DNA of 6,297 nucleotides, from positions 1-6,297 of the forward strand of contig JARCMB010000209.1 of NCBI GenBank assembly GCA_030248825.1, in the 5' to 3' direction. The position numbers and the translations under genes are program-made. The notes beneath the pieces were generated by a model. It saw only the letters and a program-made list of their open reading frames with translations. It made no database searches and was not told where the DNA came from. This stretch comes from Pseudanabaenaceae cyanobacterium MP8IB2.15. GTDB taxonomy: Bacteria; Cyanobacteriota; Cyanobacteriia; Pseudanabaenales; Pseudanabaenaceae. The first letter of the stretch is position 1, and every line of letters starts with the position of its first letter. Positions 1 to 5,368 of this stretch are shown piece by piece.

Positions 1-1
1 C

Positions 2-1003
2 CTACTGGAATTAATTAACGATATTCTCGATCTTGCCAAAATTGAAGCAGGACAGGTCGAATTGAGCTATAGCTCAACCTCGATCGCTCAGCTTGCTCAA
101 TCCAGCATCACCTTTATCAACCAACAAGCCCACAAAAAACATATCCAGATTGAGATACAAATCGCTCCCAATTTGCCCGATATCTCAATAGATGAGCGTC
201 GTATCCGCCAAGTGTTGATTAATTTACTCAATAATGCGGTGAAATTCACGCCCGAAGGTGGACAAATCCGATTAGAAGTCGATCGGCAGGAAGATCGGGC
301 AAACCCGAACGATCGCGCTTGGCTCCGCTTCTCAATCATTGATACAGGTATTGGCATCGCTCCCGAAAATATCCCAAAATTGTTTCAGCCCTTTATCCAA
401 ATCGACAGCGCTCTAAACCGCAAGTATGAAGGAACAGGTTTGGGACTAGCCCTAGTCAAACAAATCGTCGATCTGCATGGAGGCAAAATAAGTTTAACTA
501 GCGAACTGGGCGTGGGTAGTTGCTTTGTCGTTAACATCCCCTATATCAATACAGTCCTCACTCCATCTGAGTCACAAACTCAAATTAATCTCAATATTGA
601 AACTGATAAGCCAGAGCAGACAACATCACCGTTAATTTTGATCGCTGAAGATAATCAAACTAATATCGATACTATTAGTGACTATTTAGTAGCTAAAGGA
701 TACCGTCTTCTCATCGCCAGAGATGGAGCAGAGGCGATCGTCCTTACAAAATCTCATCAACCTGATATCATTTTGATGGATATCCAAATGCCCGTTGTCG
801 ATGGACTAGAAGCAATCAAACAAATTCGCCTCGATCCTAACTTGTCTGACATCCCAATCATTGCCCTAACGGCTCTAGCCATGACAGGCGATCTCGATCG
901 ATGTATAGCCGCAGGCGCGAATGAATATCTCGCCAAACCTGTTAAGCTCAAGCAATTGACGACCATTATCCAGCAACTTTTAGCTCAACAAATAGATAAA
1001 TAA
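2..1003 (+). CDS. Hybrid sensor histidine kinase, C-terminal part (5' end outside window)
   Basis: The frame is open from base 2 and ends at TAA 1001-1003, giving 333 visible residues; the true start lies left of the window. Visible residues 1-20 (INDILDLAKIEAG) are the second helix of a HisKA dimerisation domain, so the phosphoacceptor His is just outside. HATPase_c follows at about 55-180: N-box Asn74/Asn78, G1 box DTGIGI at 114-119, F-box KLFQPF, G2 box GTGLGLA at 144-150. After a Gln/Thr/Ser-rich linker, a receiver domain spans about 210-330, with acidic pair Glu216/Asp217, phosphoacceptor Asp260 (LMDIQMP), Thr290 and Lys312. All catalytic residues seen are intact. By family knowledge it autophosphorylates and passes phosphate to its own receiver; there is no output domain after the receiver, so it probably feeds a separate phosphotransfer partner. 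Sensor domains and signal are unknown. It closely resembles the C-terminal half of the minus-strand kinase at 2542-5151. Confidence 0.95.
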   Translation, partial: LLELINDILDLAKIEAGQVELSYSSTSIAQLAQSSITFINQQAHKKHIQIEIQIAPNLPDISIDERRIRQVLINLLNNAVKFTPEGGQIRLEVDRQEDRANPNDRAWLRFSIIDTGIGIAPENIPKLFQPFIQIDSALNRKYEGTGLGLALVKQIVDLHGGKISLTSELGVGSCFVVNIPYINTVLTPSESQTQINLNIETDKPEQTTSPLILIAEDNQTNIDTISDYLVAKGYRLLIARDGAEAIVLTKSHQPDIILMDIQMPVVDGLEAIKQIRLDPNLSDIPIIALTALAMTGDLDRCIAAGANEYLAKPVKLKQLTTIIQQLLAQQIDK

Positions 1004-1013
1004 CTTGTGAAAT

Positions 1014-1151
1014 TCAAAACCCAAAGTTGGCAGTACGATCCCGTTTCCCGATGGTCTGTCCTGCTTGAATATTGGCAAAGTTCCCGATGGTGATCGAGTC
1101 TTCCGCCTTTGGCACTTTGATCCGCGCTACGGTATAACCTGTCTCTTCGGA
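1014..1151 (-). pseudogene. Decayed fragment resembling the N-terminal region of RecD2/RecD-like helicase
   Basis: Read on the minus strand from 1151 to the TGA at 1016-1014, this frame gives about 45 residues containing TGYTVARIKVPKA and GNFANIQAGQT. From memory, that pattern (GYTVAR, basic/hydrophobic strand, NFANIQ-GQT) matches the N-terminal OB-like domain of RecD-like ATP-dependent helicases (RecD2, often annotated exodeoxyribonuclease V alpha) in cyanobacteria. Similarity stops after GQTI: the expected continuation (an L-x-G-x-W-x-x-HP type motif) is absent and a short unrelated tail ends at the stop. Upstream, a TAA at 1154-1152 closes the frame and there is no credible start. It is therefore a non-functional scrap left by rearrangement, not a gene. 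The helicase identity is recognition by eye and is the main uncertainty. Confidence 0.55.
1045..1091. repeat. 11-bp direct repeat TTCCCGATGGT, two copies 36 bp apart
   Basis: TTCCCGATGGT occurs at 1045-1055 and again at 1081-1091, and each copy lies near a TTGGCA (1028 and 1073 area). On the minus strand the copies encode the two TIG steps of the helicase-like fragment. The second copy coincides with the point where resemblance to the helicase family is lost, so a small duplication or illegitimate recombination may have broken that sequence. Confidence 0.6.
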
Positions 1152-1194
1152 TTATATAGGGTAATATATAGCTAGTAAACGCTTGAGATATCTT

Positions 1195-1202
1195 AGGAGG
1201 TG
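1195..1202 (+). promoter_or_regulatory. Strong Shine-Dalgarno AGGAGGTG
   Basis: AGGAGGTG is fully complementary to the usual 16S rRNA 3' end (CACCTCCT) and ends 4 nt before ATG 1207. It is by far the best ribosome binding site in the window; the KaiC and kinase starts have none that is convincing. It argues that the small ORF starting at 1207 is, or recently was, translated. Confidence 0.7.
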
Positions 1203-1206
1203 CAAA

Positions 1207-1290
1207 ATGAACCAAAAAAGAATTACAGATCTAACCATAGAGGATCTCAGAGCAGTTATTACTGAAGTAGTAGTTACTCAGTACCACTAA
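1207..1290 (+). CDS. Small 27-residue ORF, probably the N-terminus of a frameshifted small protein
   Basis: ATG 1207 to TAA 1288-1290 encodes 27 residues beginning MNQKRITDLTIEDL and ending VVVTQYH. The start is supported by the AGGAGGTG at 1195-1202. The ITDLTxEDLRxxIxE pattern resembles the N-terminal helix of short cyanobacterial proteins of about 60-80 residues that are often found as antitoxin-like partners or as solo hypotheticals; this is recalled resemblance, not a database match. The ORF is short for such proteins, and another frame continues as an open, charged helix-like segment up to 1406, so a single indel near 1282 would join them into about 66 residues. No toxin gene is visible beside it. 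The function is unknown. Confidence 0.4.
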   Translation: MNQKRITDLTIEDLRAVITEVVVTQYH

Positions 1291-1310
1291 ATTTAGAATG
1301 TCGGCAGTGG

Positions 1311-1406
1311 ATGAAAGAATTCCTTTTAAAAAAATATAAAGAGAAGAGAATGGCTGAGATCGAGGAATTGCGCCGTCAAAAAGAACTGGCTATTGTAAAA
1401 GTCTAA
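1311..1406 (+). pseudogene. Charged helical ORF segment, possible C-terminal half of the broken small gene
   Basis: This frame is open from 1266. The first ATG is at 1311 and the stop TAA is at 1404-1406. It encodes a Lys/Glu/Arg-rich stretch (KKYKEKRMAEIEELRRQKE) that would form an amphipathic helix or coiled coil. There is no good ribosome site before ATG 1311, so independent translation is doubtful. It follows the 27-residue ORF at 1207 in the frame that a one-base insertion or two-base deletion would reach. Its last 17 bases overlap the 3' end of the convergent minus-strand REC-kinase gene. The assignment is tentative; it could be chance open frame. Confidence 0.25.
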
Positions 1407-2535
1407 CTGGTAATTCGATACTAACCGTTGTGCCTTGATGATAGACACTCGAAACTAAGAACTCACCGCCATATAGTTCAGTTATTTTTTTGACAATTTT
1501 TAAGCCTAATCCAATACCCTGTTGTTCATAATATTTACGCTCAAATTGAGTAAACGCTCCGATTTTGGCAATTTGTTCAGCCATCATCCCTCGTCCTAGA
1601 TCGGAAATCGCCAAATAAAACTTGCCGTTTTTTAATTGACTGTTTATCTGTACAGGAGTATTGGGCTGAGAGAATTTCAAGGCATTTTCTAACAACTCAT
1701 TAACAATACTTAGAAAATCTCGATCGACGATCGAAACTTCTACATTTTCCAGATCGCAAACCACATCACCTAGTCGATCGAAACCTTCTGCTTGGGCTTT
1801 AACCACATTTTCAATTAGAATATGAGTTGAGACTTTGGGGTTTATGTTTTCGATCTGAGCAGTTTTGGGATTATTGGCAAGCATTTCTAGCCGTGCATAT
1901 TGCAAAAATCTTTTCGTCAACTTTTGTAATCTCTGGGCTGACTGTTGAGCCATTTTCAATAATTCCTGAACTTCCTCAGTGCTCATGTTTTGATGATCTT
2001 CAACTAGTAAATCAATTACGCCAAAAACTCCATTAAGAGGTGTATTTAATTCATGGGGTAGGGTAGAAACTAAACTCCCGCATAACTGATCCAAGTTATT
2101 TTGGAGGAGGTTAATTGTATTTTCTTGGAGGTGGGAAAGGGTTTTTATCAGATCGTATTGATGCTTAATGCGGAGCATTGACTTCACTCTTGCTCGCAGT
2201 TCAAGTCCACTGACGGGCTTACTGATAAAGTCATCCGCCCCCACTTCTAGACAACGGGCAAGATCTTCCTTAGTGGATAAGGCTGTTACCATAATGATTG
2301 GAACGGACTGCCATGCGGACATAGCTTTAATTTGTCGGCAGACTTCTATGCCATCTATACTAGGCATCATCACATCCAGCAAAATCAGATCGGGCTGAAA
2401 CATTTCTAAGTTAGCGATCGCATCCTCACCGCCAGAAGCATAGTGCAGAGTATAATTCTGCTCATTTACATTTAAAAGCACTTCAATGACATCAAAGTTA
2501 TCGGGCTCATCGTCAACGACTAGGATAGAAGACAT
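1390..2535 (-). CDS. Receiver-histidine kinase (REC-HisKA-HATPase_c)
   Basis: This gene encodes 381 residues, ATG at 2535-2533 and TAG at 1392-1390. The N-terminal receiver (about 3-122) has Asp8/Asp9, phosphoacceptor Asp54 (LLDVMMP), Thr84 and Lys106. A helical linker (about 125-155) leads to a HisKA domain with phosphoacceptor His161 in HELNTPLNG, an H-box carrying Asn where Arg is usual. HATPase_c (about 235-378) has N-box Asn284 (ENALKFS), G1 DLGRGM at 312-317 and G2 GIGLGL at 340-345. There is no transmembrane segment, so it is cytoplasmic. In this architecture the receiver is the input: phosphorylation by an upstream kinase is expected to tune the kinase module, whose target is not encoded here. 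It starts 6 nt after the stop of the 869-residue kinase and is surely co-transcribed with it; that kinase is the obvious candidate phosphodonor, though a phosphotransfer protein may be needed. No clear terminator follows. Confidence 0.95.
   Translation of the reverse strand: MSSILVVDDEPDNFDVIEVLLNVNEQNYTLHYASGGEDAIANLEMFQPDLILLDVMMPSIDGIEVCRQIKAMSAWQSVPIIMVTALSTKEDLARCLEVGADDFISKPVSGLELRARVKSMLRIKHQYDLIKTLSHLQENTINLLQNNLDQLCGSLVSTLPHELNTPLNGVFGVIDLLVEDHQNMSTEEVQELLKMAQQSAQRLQKLTKRFLQYARLEMLANNPKTAQIENINPKVSTHILIENVVKAQAEGFDRLGDVVCDLENVEVSIVDRDFLSIVNELLENALKFSQPNTPVQINSQLKNGKFYLAISDLGRGMMAEQIAKIGAFTQFERKYYEQQGIGLGLKIVKKITELYGGEFLVSSVYHQGTTVSIELPVRLLQ
2414..2421. repeat. HIP1 octamer GCGATCGC
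   Basis: The palindrome GCGATCGC is the highly iterated HIP1 sequence of many cyanobacterial genomes. This copy lies inside the REC-kinase gene. Numerous partial CGATCG cores occur elsewhere in the window and support the taxonomic call. Confidence 0.8.
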
Positions 2536-2541
2536 AATAAT

Positions 2542-5151
2542 TCACATGTTATCCTTTTTGGCTTCGATTAAAAACTTCTGAATACTGGTAGCTAGTTGAT
2601 TGAGTTTAACTGGTTTTGTCACATACTCATTTGCTCCAGCAGCCAAGCATTTCTCTCGATCGCCTGTCATGACCAGTGCAGTCAAGGCAATAATCGGAAT
2701 ATTACTGAAGTTAGGATCGAGACGAATTTGTTTGATAGCCTCCAGTCCATCCATAATCGGCATTTGAATATCCATCAAAATTAAATCAGGCTGATGAGCT
2801 TTGGCAAGGTCGATCGCTTCTTTGCCATTTTGAGCCACTAATATACGATAACCTTTGGCTTTTAAATAGCTAGAAAATGTACTGATATTAGCTTTGTTAT
2901 CATCAGCTAGTAAGATCGAATACGATTTATGCTCTTGAATTTGACTAGAGTTGGATTTAATACTTAAGTCAGAAGAACTTAATTTTTCAGGATTCGAGGA
3001 AGATTGGACAGTACGATGATCGGGCAACTCGATCGAAAAGCGACTACCCATACCCACATCACTAGTAAGCCCCACCTGTCCTCCGTGGAGTTCAACGATG
3101 CGTTTGACCAGGGCTAGTCCCAAGCCTGTTCCTGCATATTGACGGTTAAGAGCACTGTCAATTTGAACAAAAGGCTGAAATAGTTTCTTGATATTTTCAG
3201 CAGAAATGCCAATACCCGTATCAATCACGGCAATTTGGATATAGTGGCGCGGTAGAGAATTGACAACTCCTAGCTCAGAAGCAATCTGGATACAGCTAAC
3301 TTCCAAAGTAATTTTTCCACCTTCTACTGTGAATTTGACGGCATTACTGAGCAAGTTAATCAATACCTGACGCATGAGGCGTTCATCAATTAGGATCTCT
3401 GGAAGATCGGGTAACAAATTAACTTCAAGTTCAATGCGTTTTTTAAAAGCCAGTTGTTTAACAAATATTAAACTAGACTGACAGAGATATTCGATCGATG
3501 TGGGCGTACAGTCTAATTCAATCCGACCAGATTCAACTTTTGCCAAATCCAAGATGTCGTTGATCAAGCTTAAAAGGTGATTACCACCCCGTTCAATGGT
3601 TTGCAAAGATTTTCTTTGCTTATCGTTAATCGCGCCAAAAACTTCTTCTTGCAAACCTTCAGTCATACCCAAAATTGCATTGAGGGGAGTACGCAGTTCG
3701 TGGCTCATATTGGCAAGAAATTCATCTTTGAGCCGAGTAGCACGGGCAAGATCTTCATTAGTTCGTTGCAGTTGGATCTTTGCTTGCTGGCGTTCGGTAA
3801 TATCGTGTAGAGATATCAAATATGCTGGGCGATCGTCCCATTCGATCTCCGCCACTTGCATTTCACTCTCCATAATTTGTCCACTGTTTTTGAGTAGACT
3901 GATTTCAAATTGATTGTTTAGTACATTAGGCACACCAACTTGCAAACCAACGAGTTGTTCCCTTGTCATCCCAAATAATTTCTCTGCTGAGGGATTGGTA
4001 AAGACTATACATCCATCTCGATCGAGGATGAGGATACCATCCAAAACACTAGAAACAATAAGGTTTAAACGTTTCTTACTGTTTACAAGTGCTGTTGTCC
4101 TTTCTATTACCTTAGACTCTAGTTCCTGATTGAGTTCTTGTAATTGTGCCATCGTGTCTGCTTGTTGAATGGCAATACTTACGTGTATTGCTAGTTGCTG
4201 CAATAATGACACCGATGATTTTTCCCAATAGCGAGTGTTTAAACACTCATGTGCTGCCAACAATCCCCAAAGCTGCTCGCCTTGCAGGATGGGCACGACA
4301 ATAACGGCCTGCACCTGAAGCCGTTCCAAAAATTTTGTGTGGCACTCTGTTAATCCTAAATAAATATTATCTGTAACTTGGATACGTCCATTTTTATATG
4401 GCTCCACCATGGCTTCGCCAAAGTGAGGATCTGTGATCACTCTTCCTAGTAGTGAGTCACACTCGCAAATAACTGATTCGGCCACCACTATGCCGCTCCA
4501 GTCAGGTTCAAATTGGTACGCAATCACGCGGTCTGTTCCTAGAAATTGCCGAATTTCTTGAACTGTAGTGTCAAGAATAGTCTGCAAATCGTATGAAGCT
4601 TGAATACGCTTGGCGATCGCTGTTAACAAAGATTGATATTCGATCTGCTGTATTTGGTCTGACTGAGGCGATCTCATGGTTAGGTTTTCAATTTGTAATA
4701 GCCTCTCTAAGGTCACAATTCCCAGTGGGTGGTTATGTTCGTCTAGAAGCGGCAAGTAGCTGAGGTGATGTTGGCGCAGTAAATTGATCGTTGTAGTAAC
4801 GTCCTCAAATTCTTGGAGTCGTAGGGTCACAATAGGTGGAGTCATTGCTATCGTAACCTTAATCTCTTTAATCTCTAAGTTTTCGATCGTTAACCTTAAC
4901 AGGTCGGACTGGGTGACAATTCCCACAAGCTGAGACCCTGCCATAACCAAGACATACAAGACAAAATTTCCAGAAGAACCAGCCCCTTTTACAGATAGCT
5001 CTGACAACACAGAAGCTTGCTGCTGCGCTCGCTCGATCGATTGCGCTACGTCATACAGGGAAGCCTCAGCGCTAACACGTAGAAAATTGTAGTCGATCGC
5101 CTGTTCTAGCAGGTTTGGGCTACTTATTTTGTCATGAGAGCTTGAAGGCAT
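2542..5151 (-). CDS. CBS-CBS-GAF(cyanobacteriochrome-like)-PAS hybrid histidine kinase
   Basis: This gene encodes 869 residues, cytoplasmic, with no membrane segment. Domains in order: CBS pair (about 18-155; GIVTQSDLL and GIVTLERLL ends), which in other proteins binds adenine nucleotides or similar ligands; GAF (about 175-330) of phytochrome/cyanobacteriochrome type, with EPDWSGIVVAESV and a Cys270-His271 (LTECHTKFLE) where cyanobacteriochromes attach bilin; coiled coil (about 333-360); PAS (about 362-452, ending HDITERQ); HisKA with His484 (SHELRTPLN); HATPase_c (about 585-710; Asn603, DTGIGI 644-649, GTGLGLA 674-680); receiver (about 743-865; Asp750/Asp751, Asp794, Thr824, Lys846). All signalling residues are present, so it should be an active hybrid kinase. 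The DXCF second-Cys motif of some cyanobacteriochromes reads DPHF (241-244). ATG 5151 leaves room for the full CBS pair; no Shine-Dalgarno is seen. It is the first gene of the operon with the REC-kinase and is divergent from kaiC. Light sensing is inferred, not shown. Confidence 0.95.
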   Translation of the reverse strand: MPSSSHDKISSPNLLEQAIDYNFLRVSAEASLYDVAQSIERAQQQASVLSELSVKGAGSSGNFVLYVLVMAGSQLVGIVTQSDLLRLTIENLEIKEIKVTIAMTPPIVTLRLQEFEDVTTTINLLRQHHLSYLPLLDEHNHPLGIVTLERLLQIENLTMRSPQSDQIQQIEYQSLLTAIAKRIQASYDLQTILDTTVQEIRQFLGTDRVIAYQFEPDWSGIVVAESVICECDSLLGRVITDPHFGEAMVEPYKNGRIQVTDNIYLGLTECHTKFLERLQVQAVIVVPILQGEQLWGLLAAHECLNTRYWEKSSVSLLQQLAIHVSIAIQQADTMAQLQELNQELESKVIERTTALVNSKKRLNLIVSSVLDGILILDRDGCIVFTNPSAEKLFGMTREQLVGLQVGVPNVLNNQFEISLLKNSGQIMESEMQVAEIEWDDRPAYLISLHDITERQQAKIQLQRTNEDLARATRLKDEFLANMSHELRTPLNAILGMTEGLQEEVFGAINDKQRKSLQTIERGGNHLLSLINDILDLAKVESGRIELDCTPTSIEYLCQSSLIFVKQLAFKKRIELEVNLLPDLPEILIDERLMRQVLINLLSNAVKFTVEGGKITLEVSCIQIASELGVVNSLPRHYIQIAVIDTGIGISAENIKKLFQPFVQIDSALNRQYAGTGLGLALVKRIVELHGGQVGLTSDVGMGSRFSIELPDHRTVQSSSNPEKLSSSDLSIKSNSSQIQEHKSYSILLADDNKANISTFSSYLKAKGYRILVAQNGKEAIDLAKAHQPDLILMDIQMPIMDGLEAIKQIRLDPNFSNIPIIALTALVMTGDREKCLAAGANEYVTKPVKLNQLATSIQKFLIEAKKDNM
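4613..4620. repeat. HIP1 octamer GCGATCGC
   Basis: A second complete HIP1 palindrome, inside the GAF-coding part of the large hybrid kinase gene. It supports cyanobacterial origin. Confidence 0.8.
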
Positions 5152-5195
5152 TGATTTATACTTGTGTAACTAATGTGCTGCGTCATGGATATGTA

Positions 5196-5201
5196 ATATT
5201 A
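5196..5201 (-). promoter_or_regulatory. Candidate -10 box (TAATAT) for the kinase operon
   Basis: On the minus strand TAATAT lies 44 nt before the ATG of the 869-residue kinase. Seventeen bases further upstream, where a -35 box belongs, the sequence is GTCCGA, which is not a sigma-70 hexamer but is part of the inverted-repeat end at 5212-5228. This suggests an activator-dependent or weak promoter. The call rests on spacing and composition only. Confidence 0.3.
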
Positions 5202-5205
5202 TCTC

Positions 5206-5211
5206 TTACAT
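5206..5211. repeat. Left copy of 6-bp direct repeat TTACAT (putative target-site duplication)
   Basis: TTACAT abuts the left end of the 133-bp inverted-repeat element. An identical TTACAT abuts its right end at 5345-5350. The neighbouring bases differ (C before the left copy, G before the right), so the duplication is 6 bp. Confidence 0.6.
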
Positions 5212-5344
5212 CAATCGTTCGGACACTTTTAAATTGCCAACCGTAGAATGCGGGTTTCCCACACATCGCTAAGGTTAAATGCTAACGCTAGAGTGAGGGT
5301 TTCAGCCTCTGCCTCAAAAACTGTCCGAAGTGTCCGAAGTATTG
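5212..5344. mobile_element. Putative 133-bp MITE-like element with terminal inverted repeats
   Basis: The left end (5212-5228) is CAATCGTTCGGACACTT. The right end, read on the minus strand from 5344 to 5328, is CAATACTTCGGACACTT. The two ends match at 15 of 17 positions, with an uninterrupted 11-base core. Identical TTACAT hexamers flank the element (5206-5211 and 5345-5350). Terminal inverted repeats plus a direct flanking repeat, small size and no ORF are the hallmarks of a miniature inverted-repeat transposable element. I do not recognise the family or a parent transposase. The right end carries an extra tandem TGTCCGAAG. The element fills most of the space between the divergent kinase operon and kaiC. 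Alternatively, the two inverted motifs are binding sites of one regulator serving both promoters, and the flanking hexamers are coincidence. Confidence 0.6.
5322..5339 (+). repeat. Tandem 9-bp repeat TGTCCGAAG x2
   Basis: TGTCCGAAG occurs twice head to tail, at 5322-5330 and 5331-5339. The second copy belongs to the right terminal inverted repeat of the 133-bp element; the first has no counterpart at the left end. The pair ends 29 bases before the kaiC ATG and overlaps where the -35 region would fall, so it could act as an operator. Confidence 0.7.
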
Positions 5345-5350
5345 TTACAT
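5345..5350. repeat. Right copy of 6-bp direct repeat TTACAT
   Basis: This hexamer directly follows the right terminal inverted repeat and is identical to 5206-5211. If it is a target-site duplication, removing the element and one copy would restore the ancestral kinase-kaiC intergenic sequence. Confidence 0.6.
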
Positions 5351-5353
5351 ATC

Positions 5354-5362
5354 TGTTACGAT
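5354..5362 (+). promoter_or_regulatory. Candidate extended -10 (TGT-TACGAT) for kaiC
   Basis: TGTTACGAT fits a TGn-extended -10 box and sits about 7 nt before the first kaiC ATG at 5369. Transcription from it would give a leaderless message, or a 9-nt leader if ATG 5378 is used. That would fit the absence of a Shine-Dalgarno. The -35 position reads CCGAAG, inside the tandem TGTCCGAAG repeats. A second TGTTAC lies 11 nt upstream (5343-5348). Confidence 0.3.
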
Positions 5363-5368
5363 AGATCT

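Noticed and set aside
1004..1206. Terminators for the converging kinase genes
   Set aside because: I searched by eye for a GC-rich hairpin followed by a T-run on either strand between 1004 and 1389 and found none that is convincing.
985..1215. 76-codon minus-strand ORF across the gap after the first kinase
   Set aside because: It overlaps the helicase-like signature in a different frame, has no recognisable protein motif and no supporting ribosome site. The conserved frame is the neighbouring one at 1151-1014.
3577..4129. Plus-strand ORFs of 71-105 codons inside the large kinase
   Set aside because: They are antisense to the well-conserved PAS and HisKA coding region, rich in Ser/Arg/Cys, and without known motifs; they are shadows of the real gene.
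4438..4450. DXCF dual-cysteine cyanobacteriochrome class
   Set aside because: The motif reads DPHF, so the diagnostic second cysteine is absent; only the Cys270-His271 attachment site supports bilin binding.
5250..5310. Short palindromes inside the 133-bp element (GGGTTTCCC; GTTA...TAAC; TGAGG...CCTCA)
   Set aside because: The stems are 3-5 bp, without a U-tract or stable hairpin, so no terminator or structured RNA can be supported.
5322..5340. Start of a CRISPR-like or iteron array
   Set aside because: Only two 9-bp units without spacers; too short and too few for a CRISPR array or a replication origin.
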